Assembly (NCBI RefSeq): GCF_022682495.2
Contig: NC_071394.1
Span: forward strand, 28,430,470-28,494,469
From: Desmodus rotundus
Taxonomy: Eukaryota; Chordata; Mammalia; Chiroptera; Phyllostomidae
Direction of reading: 5' to 3'
Length of the DNA stretch: 64,000 bases
Positions 10,826 to 21,760 of this stretch are shown here, piece after piece. Both the position numbers and the translations under genes were made by a program. Each line of letters starts with the position of its first letter. Position 1 is the first letter of the stretch. Under the pieces are notes generated by a model that ran no database searches, was not told where the DNA came from, and saw only the letters and a program-made list of their open reading frames with translations.

Positions 10826-12395
10826 ACTCAGCCTAATTTTTGTAAATATATTCAAGCTGATACTAAAATTTATATGGAAAGACAAAAAATTTGGAATAAT
10901 TTAACTAAAATTATAACTAAATAACTAAATTAATAACTAAACACTTTTGAAAAGGAAGCATCAAATTAGAGAAAGTGCACTACCTGATTTTAGGGCTTAC
11001 AAGACAGTGTGGCATTGGCAACGGGATGCACGTGTAGATATTGATTTGTAACAGAACACCCAAAAATAGACCCACACAGATAAGGCCCACTAATTTTTAA
11101 TAAAGGTAAAAATAATTCAATGGTGAGAAAGTAGTCCTTTCAAAAAATGATGTTAGAACAATTGCATGTTTATATGCAAAAACTTCCTGAACCTCAGAAC
11201 TTGAATAAAAATGAACTCAAATGGATCATGAATTTAAATATAACACATAAACCTATAAAACTTTTAGAAGAAAACATAAGAGAAAATCTACATGAGCTTG
11301 GGTTTGACAATAAGTCAGACCTTAGGTGGGCATCAAAAACAATCCTTTAAAAAAATGATGAGTTGGATTTCATTAAAATTAAAAATGGTGTCTGAGAAAG
11401 ACTGATAAGAGTATGAAAAGACAAAGTACAGACTGGGAAAGAATATTTGCAAATCATATGTCAGACAAAGGTCTCGTATCCAGAATATATCTCAAAACTC
11501 AACACCAAGGAAATCACCAATTCAGATTTTAAATGGGTAGGAAAATATGTACAGATGTTTTACCAAAGTGGATGTTAAGGATATAAAATAAGCAAGTAGG
11601 AAGATGTTGGGCACCATTACTCATTATGAAAATGCAAATTCAAAACCACCACAAGATACCACTGCCCACCTGTTAGAATGTTTTTCAGTATATCTACCAA
11701 CAGCACCAATTGCTGATGAGGACATGGAGCAATTAAAACTCATTCATTACTGGAAGGAGTGCAAAATGGTACAGCCCCATTAAAAAAAATTCCAGCTTTT
11801 TATTTAGTGAAACATACACTTATGACCCAATAATCCCACACCTGCATATCTATCCTAGAGAAAGGAAAATATGTGTCCACACAAAAACCCACACATGAAT
11901 ATTTATAGCAGGTCCATTTATAATTGCCCCAAGCGGGAAACAAACCAAATGTCCTTCAATGGGTGAACGAGGGGCGGAGACTGGGATCTGTGTTGCATCT
12001 CTCCATGGACTAGAATGCAGAAATAACAAGAAATGGACTTTTGATCCATGCAACGATTTGGATGAATTCCAAAGTTATTATGCTCGTGGGGTGTGGGGGG
12101 AAGCAGCAACAAAAGGTTACATACCACACGATTGCCTTAACACGACATTCTTGAAAAGACAAAATTATTAAGACAGAGAATGGACCAGTCGTTGCCAGGG
12201 GTGAAAGGTAGTGGGAAGCAGTGCCATTAAAGGGGATACAGACAGTACCTGGGGATAATGGAGTTGTCTGGTCTTCTGAGTATAGTGGTATTATATTAAT
12301 CTATACATAAGTTAAAATTGATAAAACTCTATAAAAGTTCTCAAAGGAGTCAATTTCATGTCATAATAATTTTTAAAATAAAAAATTTAGATGTA
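10826..12395 (+). mobile_element. old LINE-1 continued, ORF2 C-terminus and 3' UTR
   Basis: The last segment of the element begun at 3919. Landmarks are CAAGCTGATACTAAAATTTA at 10853, AGACAGTGTGGCATTGGCAA at 11002, GACTGGGAAAGAATATTTGC at 11431, and TGTCCACACAAAAACCCACA at 11874. The 3' UTR follows (TGGACCAGTCGTTGCCAGGG at 12181) and ends A-rich around 12390. With its nested passengers the locus spans about 8.5 kb; without them it is close to a full-length L1. It is inactive. Confidence 0.8.
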
Positions 12396-13377
12396 ATGAA
12401 GTGTTCCTCCCACCACCACCACCTGCATTTACCCCATTCCTACCCACCCCCTTCCAGAGACAGTCCCTGTTACTAGTTTCTTTATGTATACACAAGCAAA
12501 TACGAATATTGTTTCTGTTTTCCTCTGCTTTCTCACAATAGTAACACAGTTTACCCCATATTTATTTCACTGAATAATATATCCTGGGGCTCCCCCTGCC
12601 ATCAGCAGTGCAGGGCTATGCTTTCTCTCCTAAATTCTGGGAGAAGGTTTACTTGCAGCCTGGGGTTTGGTTTAGCTGGCAGTTTTCACAGGCTGTATGC
12701 AAAATTCTTGGGAAGGAAAGATTTGTTCTCCAGGACTGACAGCACCCAAGGGGCAGGGAGGGTCTACTTACTGAGATGTTCAGCCAGGTACATGGTACAC
12801 ACAGGCCTGCTGCAATGGCCAAGGGCAAGTTACTGCCAGTAGTAAATGCTCAGATTCATTTTACTGTGGTTGGAAGGGAGCTCAGGCACCACCATCCAAT
12901 TCCTGGGCCCTGACCGTCCATTCTGTAAAGCCACCAGATACCAGAAGCTGGTGCCGGGACCGCTGGCTTAGACAAATGTATCCTCCCCCTGTCCAGGACA
13001 CCTTGTCTTCCCACACCCACCCACAATCAGTCATACCAGACAACCCACATCTCCCCAAAACGCTCCTCCCTGGATGCTTTTCAACTCCAGTGTTTGATCT
13101 TCACTGATCCTCAGCCTCCTGCTCTAAGACTTGTAATATATTCCCTTCTTCACACTCCACAGGAAGTTCCCTATGTATTTACTTGAAAAATAATACCAAC
13201 TTTAGGCTAATGGGAACTTGATTAAAACTAGACATGATTGCTACTGTTCTCGGCACACTCCTCCAATGTGGGTGAAGGGTCTTGATTCTAGATTGTAGCC
13301 TGATTATTCCATTTTATACCTAGAAAAACAGAAGGCCCCTCAAGTGAGTAATATGTAGAGGCAGAAAGCAGTGTGGT
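12396..13377. other. unassigned stretch
   Basis: No gene seen. Positions 12400-12590 (CCTTCCAGAGACAGTCCCTG onward) look like a decayed LINE-derived piece, but I cannot place it. From 12590 the sequence is mixed-composition and unassigned. A 74-codon frame at 12618-12842 has no recognisable homology. Confidence 0.4.
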
Positions 13378-13590
13378 ATAGTAAGCAGAGGGAAAGAGCG
13401 CAGGTGTTGCCTTAGACAGTCAAGATCCAGGGTCAGCTTCTAGTTTTTCTCTTTACCACCCACGTGACTTTGGTTAGTTAGGCTTTCTGAGTTTCAGTTT
13501 CCCCATCCATAAAGTCCATGAGGCAGTTGTAAGGATGAGGGACAGGTTTATACACATGGCATGGTGCATGGCACATTGTTGGTGTTTAAA
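13378..13590 (+). mobile_element. MIR SINE
   Basis: A sense MIR: the degraded tRNA-like head AGTAAGCAGAGGGAAAGAGC, the core CACCCACGTGACTTTGGTTA, TGAGTTTCAGTTTCCCCATC, and the tail GGCATGGTGCATGGCACATT. It contains a CACGTG E-box (13462) within the ancient core. Diverged and noncoding. Confidence 0.8.
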
Positions 13591-13654
13591 AAAAAGAAGA
13601 AAAAAACAAGTGTTTTTGGTGCCTTTGGACAGAGGAATTTCTACAGACCTCTTC

Positions 13655-13823
13655 CAGTGGTGCGGTGGCATGGTGAGGTGCACTGGCCAAGCATGCCGGA
13701 CTGTCTGGGTTAAGTCCTGGGTTCATAATGGTGGAACTTTGGGTGGGCTACTTAATCTCTCTTAGCCACTGTTTCCTTATCTGTGAAAATATGCATGATA
13801 ATAAATATGCATGATACTCACCT
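13655..13823 (+). mobile_element. MIR SINE, 5' part of a copy split by a VES
   Basis: Sense MIR blocks (CTGTCTGGGTTAAGTCCTGG, GGGTGGGCTACTTAATCTCT, CCACTGTTTCCTTATCTGTG) end at the start of a VES. The remaining third of the MIR resumes after it, around 14060. Confidence 0.8.
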
Positions 13824-14034
13824 GCCCCGGCTGGTGTGGCTCAGTGGATTGAGCACTGGCCTGTAAACCAAATGGTCACCAGTTCAGTTCCCAGTCAGGG
13901 CACACGCCGGGGTTGCAGGCCAGGTCCCTGGTAGGGGCGCGTGAGAGGCAACCACACATTGATGTTCCTCTCCCTCTCTTTCTCCCTTGCTTCCCCTCTC
14001 TCTAAAAATAAATAAATAAAATCTTACAGAAACC
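13824..14034 (+). mobile_element. VES SINE inserted in a MIR
   Basis: A near-complete sense VES. Head GCCCCGGCTGGTGTGGCTCA, a box B-like segment (CCAGTTCAGTTCCCAGTCAG), then GGGTTGCAGGCCAGGTCCCT, CACACATTGATGTTCCTCTC, and tail CTAAAAATAAATAAATAAAA. It splits an older MIR, which dates it after the MIR. An (AAT)n run follows its tail. Confidence 0.95.
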
Positions 14035-14036
14035 TT

Positions 14037-14062
14037 AAAATAATAATAATAATAATAATAAT
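14037..14062 (+). repeat. (AAT)n microsatellite
   Basis: About eight AAT units lie immediately 3' of the VES tail. Such runs commonly grow from SINE A-rich tails or from the AATAAT block of the MIR; both sources are adjacent here. Confidence 0.9.
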
Positions 14063-14135
14063 ACCCACCTTACAGAGTTGTGGCAATTCAATAAAATAAT
14101 GGAGAGTAGTGCCTAGCATATACAAAGTATACTAT
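14063..14135 (+). mobile_element. MIR SINE, 3' part of the split copy
   Basis: TACCCACCTTACAGAGTTGT, then CAATTCAATAAAATAATGGA and GTAGTGCCTAGCATATACAA complete the MIR interrupted at 13824. Confidence 0.75.
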
Positions 14136-14644
14136 CAGGAATGCAAGAGAATAAGGCGGACCCTCTGTTGATGTTATGTCTGTGGACATCCCATTGACCA
14201 AAACAAGTCATGCAGAAAGCCTTCTCAGCCCACAGTGGGAGGAAGTGTCCCTTGCATAGAAAAGGGTATAGATATATAATCCTATTACAGGGGAGTGAAG
14301 ATTGGCAGCTATAACCCAACTTACCACAGGTACCTGGGACCTGGACCCTGGCTGGGGCAGAGGAGCTGTTAATGGCACTGATCGGCTCAGATACATGACC
14401 TCATAAAGAGCAATAATAAAAGGGGCCATTGTAACACCTGCTGTGTGTGGAGCACCAGCTCTGGTGGGAGGGGTCGTGCTCAGAGAATAGAAGTACGAGC
14501 TGAGCAGGCAACTCAGTGAATTTCCTCCCCTCATTTCCAACTCTCTCTGGGTCTCCCCCCTCATACAACACTGTAATTCATGGTGTGGACTGTGCCATTT
14601 CAGGGCAGTTAACAATAAGATGAAATATAACAACAACAATGATA

Positions 14645-14890
14645 ACATTAATAGTATAATATTTATTGGTTACTTTCTATGTGTCAGGCACTTCATGTGC
14701 ATTGTCTCATTTAATCCTCATAATAACCCCATGCTGTGGGTATTATTTTTCTCATATTGTGGATGAGGACACCCAGGCTTGAGACCAAGTGGCTTTCTAA
14801 CATCATACAGCTAGTAGGAGCAGAGCTAGGATTTGAACTGAGTCTGAAATCTGTGTTCCTCTCATTTTCCTACTCCCCCCCTTCCCTGTG
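14645..14890 (-). mobile_element. MIR SINE, antisense
   Basis: Inverted MIR blocks in order: TTTCTATGTGTCAGGCACTT, CATTGTCTCATTTAATCCTC, TTGTGGATGAGGACACCCAG, CATCATACAGCTAGTAGGAG, AGCTAGGATTTGAACTGAGT. This is one of the better-preserved MIRs in the window. A chance 82-codon frame runs through it. Confidence 0.85.
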
Positions 14891-15242
14891 CACCACACAA
14901 AGTCTCAAGTGCTCCTGTTCTCCAAGCGTAGGGCGGAACAAATGTCCTAGACCCTCCACCTACACTGGGGAAGTATATAAATAGTAGCAAAGATATAGGC
15001 ATTTGTGTTCACAGAAAGTTGTATTTCTCAAATTCATGAAGCATGTTCTGAGCTAATAGTTGACTAAAAAGCTCATGGGGGGAGACATGTGTCCAGGAGC
15101 TGAAGCCTGTCTTGTCTCAGAGGGATGCCTGGAAGGGGCTGGGGCGTGGCTGTGTCTGGGCTGATGGAACGTGTGGGCCATGCAGCTGGTGGCAGAGGCA
15201 CGGGGCTCCAGAACTTGGAGGCTGCCCAGAAGAGCCCTCTTT

Positions 15243-15690
15243 ACTAGTTTCCCAGGGCCGCCTTAACAAAGGAACACAAACTGGGTTCAAAACATCAGAA
15301 ATTTATCCCCTCACAGTTCTGGAACAGGCAAGTCTGAAATCGAGGGGGCAGTAAGGTCGTGTCTCTCTGAGACCAGGTCGAATCTGCACCTCATGCTTCC
15401 TAGCTTCTGGTAGTAGCTGGCAAGCCTTGGCATTCCTTGGTTTGCAGCTGGACCCCTGGAATCTCTGTGCTGTGTTCACGTGGCCTCTCCCCGTGTTGAT
15501 CTCTGTGCCTACATCTCCCTTCTCTCATCAGGGCACAAGTCACATTGGATTAAGAGCCTACCTTCACTCAACATGACCTCATCTTAATTACAACAGCAAA
15601 GACCCTATTTCCAAATAGGTCTCATTCACAGGTACTGGGGGTTAGGACTCCAATATGTCATTTTGGAAGACACAATTCAAGTCATAGCCC
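15243..15690 (-). mobile_element. MLT1-type LTR (ERVL-MaLR), antisense solo LTR
   Basis: Read on the plus strand this is an inverted mammalian-apparent LTR: TAGTTTCCCAGGGCCGCCTT, ACATCAGAAATTTATCCCCT (complement of the LTR polyadenylation region), CACAGTTCTGGAACAGGCAA, CACATTGGATTAAGAGCCTA, CCTATTTCCAAATAGGTCTC, GGGGGTTAGGACTCCAATAT, AAGACACAATTCAAGTCATA. These match the MLT1 layout of the nonautonomous ERVL-related MaLR group. No internal retroviral sequence lies next to it, so it is a solo LTR. Subfamily not determined. Confidence 0.8.
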
Positions 15691-16029
15691 CCTTCATGAT
15701 CTAGGACTTCGGCGGATTAAATATAGTGCCTCCCAGTAAGTACTGCTTTGGAGCCCTCCATGCAGCTGAGACGAGGGTTCTGCCAGGTGGCCCTTGGACT
15801 AATTAAAAAGCAGAATCCAGAGAGGTCACTATAGAGTTCCGTTCTCCTGCAGGTGTGGGACCACCCCTTGCTTTGCGACTGAAAACGTGCCAGGTCCTAG
15901 AAACATCTGGGAAGTGTTTTTGTTGAGGAGAGCTGAACGTCTGAGGAAAACACCAGGGCAGCATTCCTGATGCACAGCTCTCACCTGCCTCCTCCCGCCC
16001 TTGGTGTGCTCTGCCTGCTCGGAAAGATG

Positions 16030-16236
16030 GTCAGCTTTGGAGGGAAAGCCCAGCTCCGCCACTCTCTAGCTGTTTAACCTTAGGAGTATTATTTCGCCTC
16101 GTGGAGCCTTGCTTTTCCTCATCTGTCAAAATGAGGCCATCAATACTTACTTGGAGTGGTAAGAATGGATTGATGTAAAGTAAAGGGAAGTATACATAGT
16201 AAGTGTACATAGTACGTGTTCAATGGTGTGGTCATT
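16030..16236 (+). mobile_element. MIR SINE
   Basis: Sense MIR: CCAGCTCCGCCACTCTCTAG, TGTTTAACCTTAGGAGTATT, CTTTTCCTCATCTGTCAAAA, CATAGTACGTGTTCAATGGT. Moderately diverged. Confidence 0.8.
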
Positions 16237-16304
16237 TCCTCTCTCTTCCTTCCCTGCCATTAGTAGGTGGAATCAGAGGATGGACATACCAGTTATCACT
16301 TTAC

Positions 16305-16425
16305 TAATCCAATTCAATAAATGAGTATTGGACACATACTAGATACTTTTCTTTGTGCTGAACTCTGGGGATACAACAAGTAATAACACCAATCCTTGTC
16401 CTGTAGGAACACACGGCCAAGTAAA
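16305..16425 (-). mobile_element. L2 LINE 3' end, antisense
   Basis: CCAATTCAATAAATGAGTAT, GGACACATACTAGATACTTT, CTCTGGGGATACAACAAGTA and CCTTGTCCTGTAGGAACACA are the inverted L2 3' terminus. L2 supplied the retrotransposition machinery for MIR, which lies on both sides. Confidence 0.7.
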
Positions 16426-16640
16426 CATATAGTAAGTATTAAGTGCCTACTCTCTTCAGGTCCTTCACATACACCACCCCTCGCTTTCACAACATGCTTT
16501 ATGGCCTTAGCATCCCCATATTGCGGATGAAGGAACTGAGGCTCACATGGAGAGAAAACAACCAGAGATCATGCATCTGGGATCGGAATGGGCCTGACTG
16601 AACCCAAAGACCTTGTCTCCTGACGGACACCACTTACAAT
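16426..16640 (-). mobile_element. MIR SINE, antisense
   Basis: Inverted MIR blocks: GTAAGTATTAAGTGCCTACT, ATCCCCATATTGCGGATGAA, GGAACTGAGGCTCACATGGA, and a tRNA-like head remnant near 16600. It lies directly against an L2 end. Confidence 0.75.
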
Positions 16641-16984
16641 TTAAAAACCGTGGCCCTAAGAGAGCAAGGCTACTTTTTACCTGGATCTAAAGCCTTGCCC
16701 AAAAAGGAGCTGGTTCCAAGAGCAAGAGAGGCAGTGTTAACATTTCTGGATGGTGTGTGGTCCCTCAAGGCCACCTGGCAGGACAGCACACATTTGAGTT
16801 CACATTCTGGCACGTCTTCTTGGTTTCACCCCTATTCCTACCATGAATGATACATGTTTGATGAGTAGCTATGAGATGGTTGACTTTACCTTTATAGCTG
16901 CCAGTTCTTATTAGGAGACCCAGTCATTGCATTGTATAAGGTTCTGAAGCTTGGGGTCAGTGTTAAAGCCAGTGTTCTCTAAAG

Positions 16985-17022
16985 GCACACACACACATAT
17001 TCACACTCACACTCACACACTG
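16985..17022. repeat. (CA)n-rich imperfect microsatellite
   Basis: ACACACACACATATTCACAC then TCACACTCACACACTGC: alternating CA and CACT units, interrupted and therefore probably not highly variable. Confidence 0.9.
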
Positions 17023-17856
17023 CATGCCAGGAGGTCTGTGGGCTCAGAAACTATTTAAGTAGGCTTCTCTAGTTCTTAAAAGAAGGAAAGGCTCTGGTCC
17101 ACTAAGCTGAGTGGACTGTAGTCACTTCAGTCCCAGACTGATGCTGAAGACCTGGGAAGGCCCAGGGGTCCTGGGAGCCGGTGGTGTGGGGGAGGGTCTT
17201 GATAGGCCATGGAAACAAACAGGATGAATTTCTCCTTCCTGGCCTGTAAAAAAAATTCAAAGTTCCATTTTTGATTTTTGTCTGCCAACAGCTTTCCAAC
17301 CCCATCCCTCCGTTTCCCCTCTGCCCCACTTCTGGGCAAGCTGGGGAGGATGCCCAAGGGCACCTTCCCTCAGCACCAGACGGAAGTTCGAGGCACACAG
17401 GCACTTGGCAGTGGGCAGGAGCCCTCACCCCAGCTCCATCCCCTAACCAACATGAAGTCTCAAGCCATTTTCTGATCTTCCCAGGAGTCTGCCCCGATCC
17501 CCCAGAAAGTTTTATTATGTGAGTAAAACTTTTTTTAATACCCTCTTGGTGCATGTGTGGTGACATCAGTCTCGACATCTGAACCAGATTTTGGGTGGGG
17601 GTACATCTCATCTTTATGGAGTGACTCAACACAGTCTCCTTTGTTTTTCTCTAAAGGCCCACGCTGCTCTAACTCGTCTGGAATGACTTCTTCCTCCTTC
17701 ATTGGGCCCCTCCTCCTCCTTCCTAGGAGTTCCCATTACGGCGCTGGCCCTCACCAAAATTGTGTGGTACTTAGAGTTTATTTTCTGGGGTTTCAAGTCT
17801 TCCCCCTATTGTTAAGGCCCCTAGCTTCAATCCCTAATCCTTATTTAAAAGGCACT

Positions 17857-17877
17857 AAAAAAAAAAAAAAAAAAAAA
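17857..17877. repeat. poly(A) run
   Basis: Twenty-one consecutive A bases. The 200 bases upstream contain no SINE, L1 tail or recognisable cDNA, so the origin of this tract is unclear. It could be the tail of an unidentified retrocopy. Confidence 0.9.
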
Positions 17878-19585
17878 GGAATCTAAATACCTCCTTCCCA
17901 CCAAATCCTGAATGACTTCTGAATTTTAACACATTAGTTTTGTGGGGAGGAAGCCCTCAATAGTTTTTAGCCAAAGAACTCACTTGCTAATGGTGGAATT
18001 TTAGGCATCAGCAGTAGGATAAATCCCTGTGTGGTTAGGGTCCTCACTCCTAAAAGTCTTGCCCTTCAACACTCCAGGTAAAAGTCCACAATTAGAGCTC
18101 CACTCCTCTGGTTCGAAGCTTCAATTTTCTATGCAAAGGCAACTCCTCCTTTCCTTTTGTAATTGATACTCAGTGTGCACACAATTATCACGTTCTCTCC
18201 TGGGGCAGACTTTTATGGGGAAAGGAAGGAGACCAGGAGATGTCTGATACTCTAGAAGTAAACAGAAACTTCCATGGGAGACAGGTAACAGGGCTGGCAA
18301 GAATGGTCAAAGGCCTGGAAATTCTGGCAAGTCCTGATTTCCAGGGACCTCAGACACAGCACAAAGGGAGTTTGACTTAGAGGGTGTTAGTGCCGCCAGG
18401 GCCCTCACAGGCCACCAGCCTAACCTCACACTTTCACAGCCAAGAACACCAACAGTCACAGGAGTACCTTACCCAAGGTCACTGAGATAGCCCCAAGACC
18501 AGGACTAGAAATCAGCTCTCCTGTCTCCAAGACGGCACCATCATTATTGAGATGTGTCACAAAGAACTTGTTAAAATCAAGAACAATCTTTGTGAGTGAA
18601 TTCCTTTTCTAATACATTACTGGAGCTCATTCATGTTCTCGTATGCTTTTGTGAATGCAGAAGAAGTGGGTATGCCACTCCCTGGCCTAGCCTGGGACAT
18701 GTCCACAGGGGTGTGGTGTGCATGTAAACATTGCAATACGTTCAAGGGTATGCATGGGCATGTGTGACAACAGACATGGGGTGGGAACCCATGTGCTATC
18801 ATGTCAGCATATCAAGGAATGGGAGTCCCTTTGTTCCCTTGTAATGAACAGCTGCTTCTTCAAATCTCTGCAATTCTAAACATAGGCTGAATGTTCCTCC
18901 TTCCTCTCAACCACACAGATAGGTTATGGGGCCTACGGGCCCCTCTTGATTTGGGGGGACAGTAGGGACTATTTAAAGGAAAACTCTTGCCCTTTCCAAA
19001 TCAGTCATGTTCAGAGGAATGTCACAGCAGTAAGTAAGCACTTGCCTTAACACCAACAAAGAAAAATAGGTTGTAGCCCTTTGGGGTTTCTCCCTGAGAT
19101 TTGATATAGCTTTCACCTCTTTTAGGACCCAAGGTATTGCTTCTTATAAGACTCAGGCAGGATTTCCAAGTTAAACAAGGGAGGGAAGGCACTATTCTTC
19201 CCACTGTTGTTTTCCTGCTATTCTGATGCCTGCAGAGTGTCCTGGGGCCATGGCCAGAGCTGTCGCTGACACAATGCAGATGTGAGTGGCAGAGTCAAAG
19301 ACAACCAGTAACTGAAGTGTCCAACTGACTGCTTCTGAAATTGGATCAGCATGGAAATACATACATGTGTATATATGTGTTTGCTTTTCCTACAAAAACT
19401 TCAATTAGCAAGAAAATTGCAAGTGACTATAATCCTCCAGCATTAAAGGGAGCCTGCATGCCTAGCACTAGATTTTTCAAGCCAATCAGCTTCCTTCCTC
19501 AATGTGGTTCCCATTAGGCAGAGAGCTGCCTGGAAAGGCTGTCTTGTTTCACCTGCTTCCTCTGAGGGAGGCTTATAGTTGCTTT

Positions 19586-19599
19586 GTTGCCATGGTAAT
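19586..19599. promoter_or_regulatory. RFX X-box-like palindrome
   Basis: GTTGCCATGGTAAT matches the palindromic RFX-family X-box GTTRCCATGGYAAC except at the last base. It lies in non-repetitive sequence. RFX proteins activate cilia, MHC class II and neuronal genes. A single motif match is weak evidence of function, since such sites also occur by chance. Confidence 0.35.
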
Positions 19600-20029
19600 C
19601 ACTAAAGGGATGGCTGGCTGAAGTCCAAGCCCAGGCATCCCAGAGAGAGAGGAAGATGCTCCCCTTATGCTCTGGGTGCCTGGAGCTGTGAAACGCGGGT
19701 CATGGTGGTCATTCAATTGACGAGCCCGCTGTGGGAGTTCAGAGCTACAAAACAGCTATTGACCCTTAGCCCTGAGGTTCAGCAGCAATAATCAGATTTT
19801 GGAGGGTTTCCAGTCCTTGTCAGCTTCACCTTGTTAGTCTTCCTGTTGCTCCTGGGAGCCCCAACCAGAAGAAGCAGAGTGGAAAGGGGAACTCTCCAAA
19901 GATGACTTCTACCCCTACTCATTCACGCTCACTCTCTCTTGCCCAACTCCCACCGGGATGCAAAAGCAGGGGTAGGTGCTTATTTTCTTAAGCTTTGGCA
20001 ACTATTTTGTACTTTTAATTTAAATTTAG

Positions 20030-20165
20030 CTGATGTTTAGCAAGTACCTATTATGTGCTAGGCACTGCATCAAATGCTTTAACGTTTTATAATCTCACAC
20101 AATCCTTTTGACAACCCTGCAACAAAGGACTAATATCCCCGTTTTATAGATGGAAGCATTCTGAG
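20030..20165 (-). mobile_element. MIR SINE, antisense fragment
   Basis: CAAGTACCTATTATGTGCTA, GGCACTGCATCAAATGCTTT, TATCCCCGTTTTATAGATGG: the inverted 3' and core parts of MIR. Confidence 0.75.
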
Positions 20166-20224
20166 GTTGGATGGGAACCAGATCGCGGAGGTTCTGAAGG
20201 CTAGAAAGTGGAAATAAAGCACCA

Positions 20225-20455
20225 AGTCAACACTCTGGTAACAAACAGCCCTGGGTTCTAGCCCCAGTTTTGTCTTTTATTGGCTGTGAGACATGAACAA
20301 GTTACTCAAATTCTGAGTCTCAGTGTCCTGCTGGGCAAAACAGGTGTTGCCTGTTAGGGCTGTGAGGAATATATGAATAATGTATGGGTGGTTAGCATAC
20401 CTCCTAGCACACAGTAAGCACTCCACAAACGAGGTGATGATAATGATGCTTTTAA
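20225..20455 (+). mobile_element. MIR SINE
   Basis: Sense MIR: CAGCCCTGGGTTCTAGCCCC, GGCTGTGAGACATGAACAAG, TTACTCAAATTCTGAGTCTC, CTAGCACACAGTAAGCACTC. Together with the antisense MIR at 20030 it forms a loose inverted pair. Confidence 0.8.
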
Positions 20456-20689
20456 AGGTAGGTCTAGTAGATGAGCACAGGGCAAAACTGAAGAGGGAGA
20501 TGTTGGACATGAGGAGTCAAGGTAGGAAGCTAAGGGTTTTATCTAATGTTTTCAACAGAAGTTGGGGAGCGGGGAGGAGCAGGGATAGAAGTAATTATCA
20601 ATAAAACAGAAGAGAAGGCCCAGAAATAAATACATCATTTAGACTTGGTGTTACAAGTAACATTGTAAGTTAGAGGAGAAAGTTTAAGC

Positions 20690-21760
20690 CTAATAAATAT
20701 GTTAGGACAACTGGCTGCCTACTTGGAAAAAAATTACATTAGAGCCTTACCTCGCACCACACCCAAAAATAAACTCCAGAGGGCTTGAAGACCTACATGC
20801 TCAAGAGGATGTTTTTATGGCGTGGAGACAGGGGAGGATTTATTGTGTAAGACATGAAAGTCAGGAATCAAAAAGGGAGATATCAGAATTTAAAACTTCT
20901 GGAAAAAATAAAGTAAAAGGCAAGTCATAAAGAAGTATTAATATTTGAAATAGATAAAGAAATTCTTTAAGTCAACTTCTAAAAAGCACAGAGAGACCAA
21001 CAATAAATGAGTAAAGACTGTAAACCAAAAATTCACAGGAGAGCCCTGAATATCCAATTGACACATGAACAAATGTCTGGGTCTTACCGGTAAGCAGGGG
21101 TATTCCATTCAAGCCGGGACATTCATTTTATGTTTTTAGCTTGGCAAAAGTGGAAAATTATGACAATATAAAGTATCGGTGAGAATTCAGGGAAACGGGA
21201 GTTCAGCAGGTAGGGGAAATTATTCTGAAGGACAATTTTGACAAACTTAATAAGATTGCAAATACACATACCCAGTAAACTACACATTGCACTTCTAGGA
21301 CATATCCTAGAGAAAGTCTTGTACACGTTACATGAACATTTCTTACAGAAACTAAATAATTTGAAACCCACAAAATGCCCACCAGGGAGAGCACAGATAA
21401 AATGAACAAACTGGGGAGCATCCACGTCCAAACAATAGAAAACCATACCGCAATGGGAATGCATGGATCCAATCTGTGCGTGGCCATAGCGCTACATCTA
21501 GACAAGACAACGTGAAAAAAATAAGCTGATGGCCATTACGTGTAGGAGGATACTATTCTTCATCCAAGTTTAAAAACATGGAACACTGTCGTGTACTGTT
21601 TATCAGTAACGAGTGTGTACTGCAATGTAAAGACAAGGACTAAAAACACATGCAATTCATCAGAGCGGTCACTTCGACAAGAGAGGGAAAGGAACTGGTC
21701 TGGTGCAAGGACATGGAGTATTTTAACTTTAATGTTTTTTAAAAAGATCGGAAGTAAATT
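20690..21760 (+). mobile_element. LINE-1 fragment (ORF2 C-terminus and 3' UTR)
   Basis: A 5'-truncated L1 about 1.1 kb long. ORF2 blocks occur in order: GACAACTGGCTGCCTACTTG at 20707, a TTATTGTGTAAGACATGAAA segment, AAGAAGTATTAATATTTGAA, then GCACTTCTAGGACATATCCT at 21289 and GAACATTTCTTACAGAAACT. The 3' UTR runs to the A-rich end near 21740. Stops interrupt every frame, so it is inactive. Confidence 0.75.

Larger units (their letters stand above)
17023..20029. other. mostly unassigned sequence
   Basis: No gene or confident repeat was seen apart from the listed short sites. The longest open frame, 176 codons on the minus strand at 17102-17632, has proline- and glycine-rich content and no recognisable domain. 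It overlaps three other frames on both strands, which argues for chance. A weak inverted MIR-like stretch lies at about 18420-18540 (CCCAAGGTCACTGAGATAG). Positions 19340-19385 hold an alternating TATATGTG run. Confidence 0.4.

Noticed and set aside
14208..14648. 146-codon minus-strand frame with a hydrophobic start
   Set aside because: It ends up against an antisense MIR, has no recognisable domain, and the apparent signal peptide is a product of CT-rich DNA.
15243..15690. Possible proviral remains next to the MLT1 LTR
   Set aside because: No gag, pol or env-like sequence or second LTR lies within several kilobases, so it is treated as a solo LTR.
16985..17022. CA/CACT repeats considered as a CRISPR or telomeric array
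   Set aside because: No spacers or TTAGGG units; a simple microsatellite in a mammalian genome.
17102..17632. 176-codon minus-strand open frame
   Set aside because: No domain or family was recognised; four overlapping frames on both strands point to compositional chance, and no splice or promoter context was seen.
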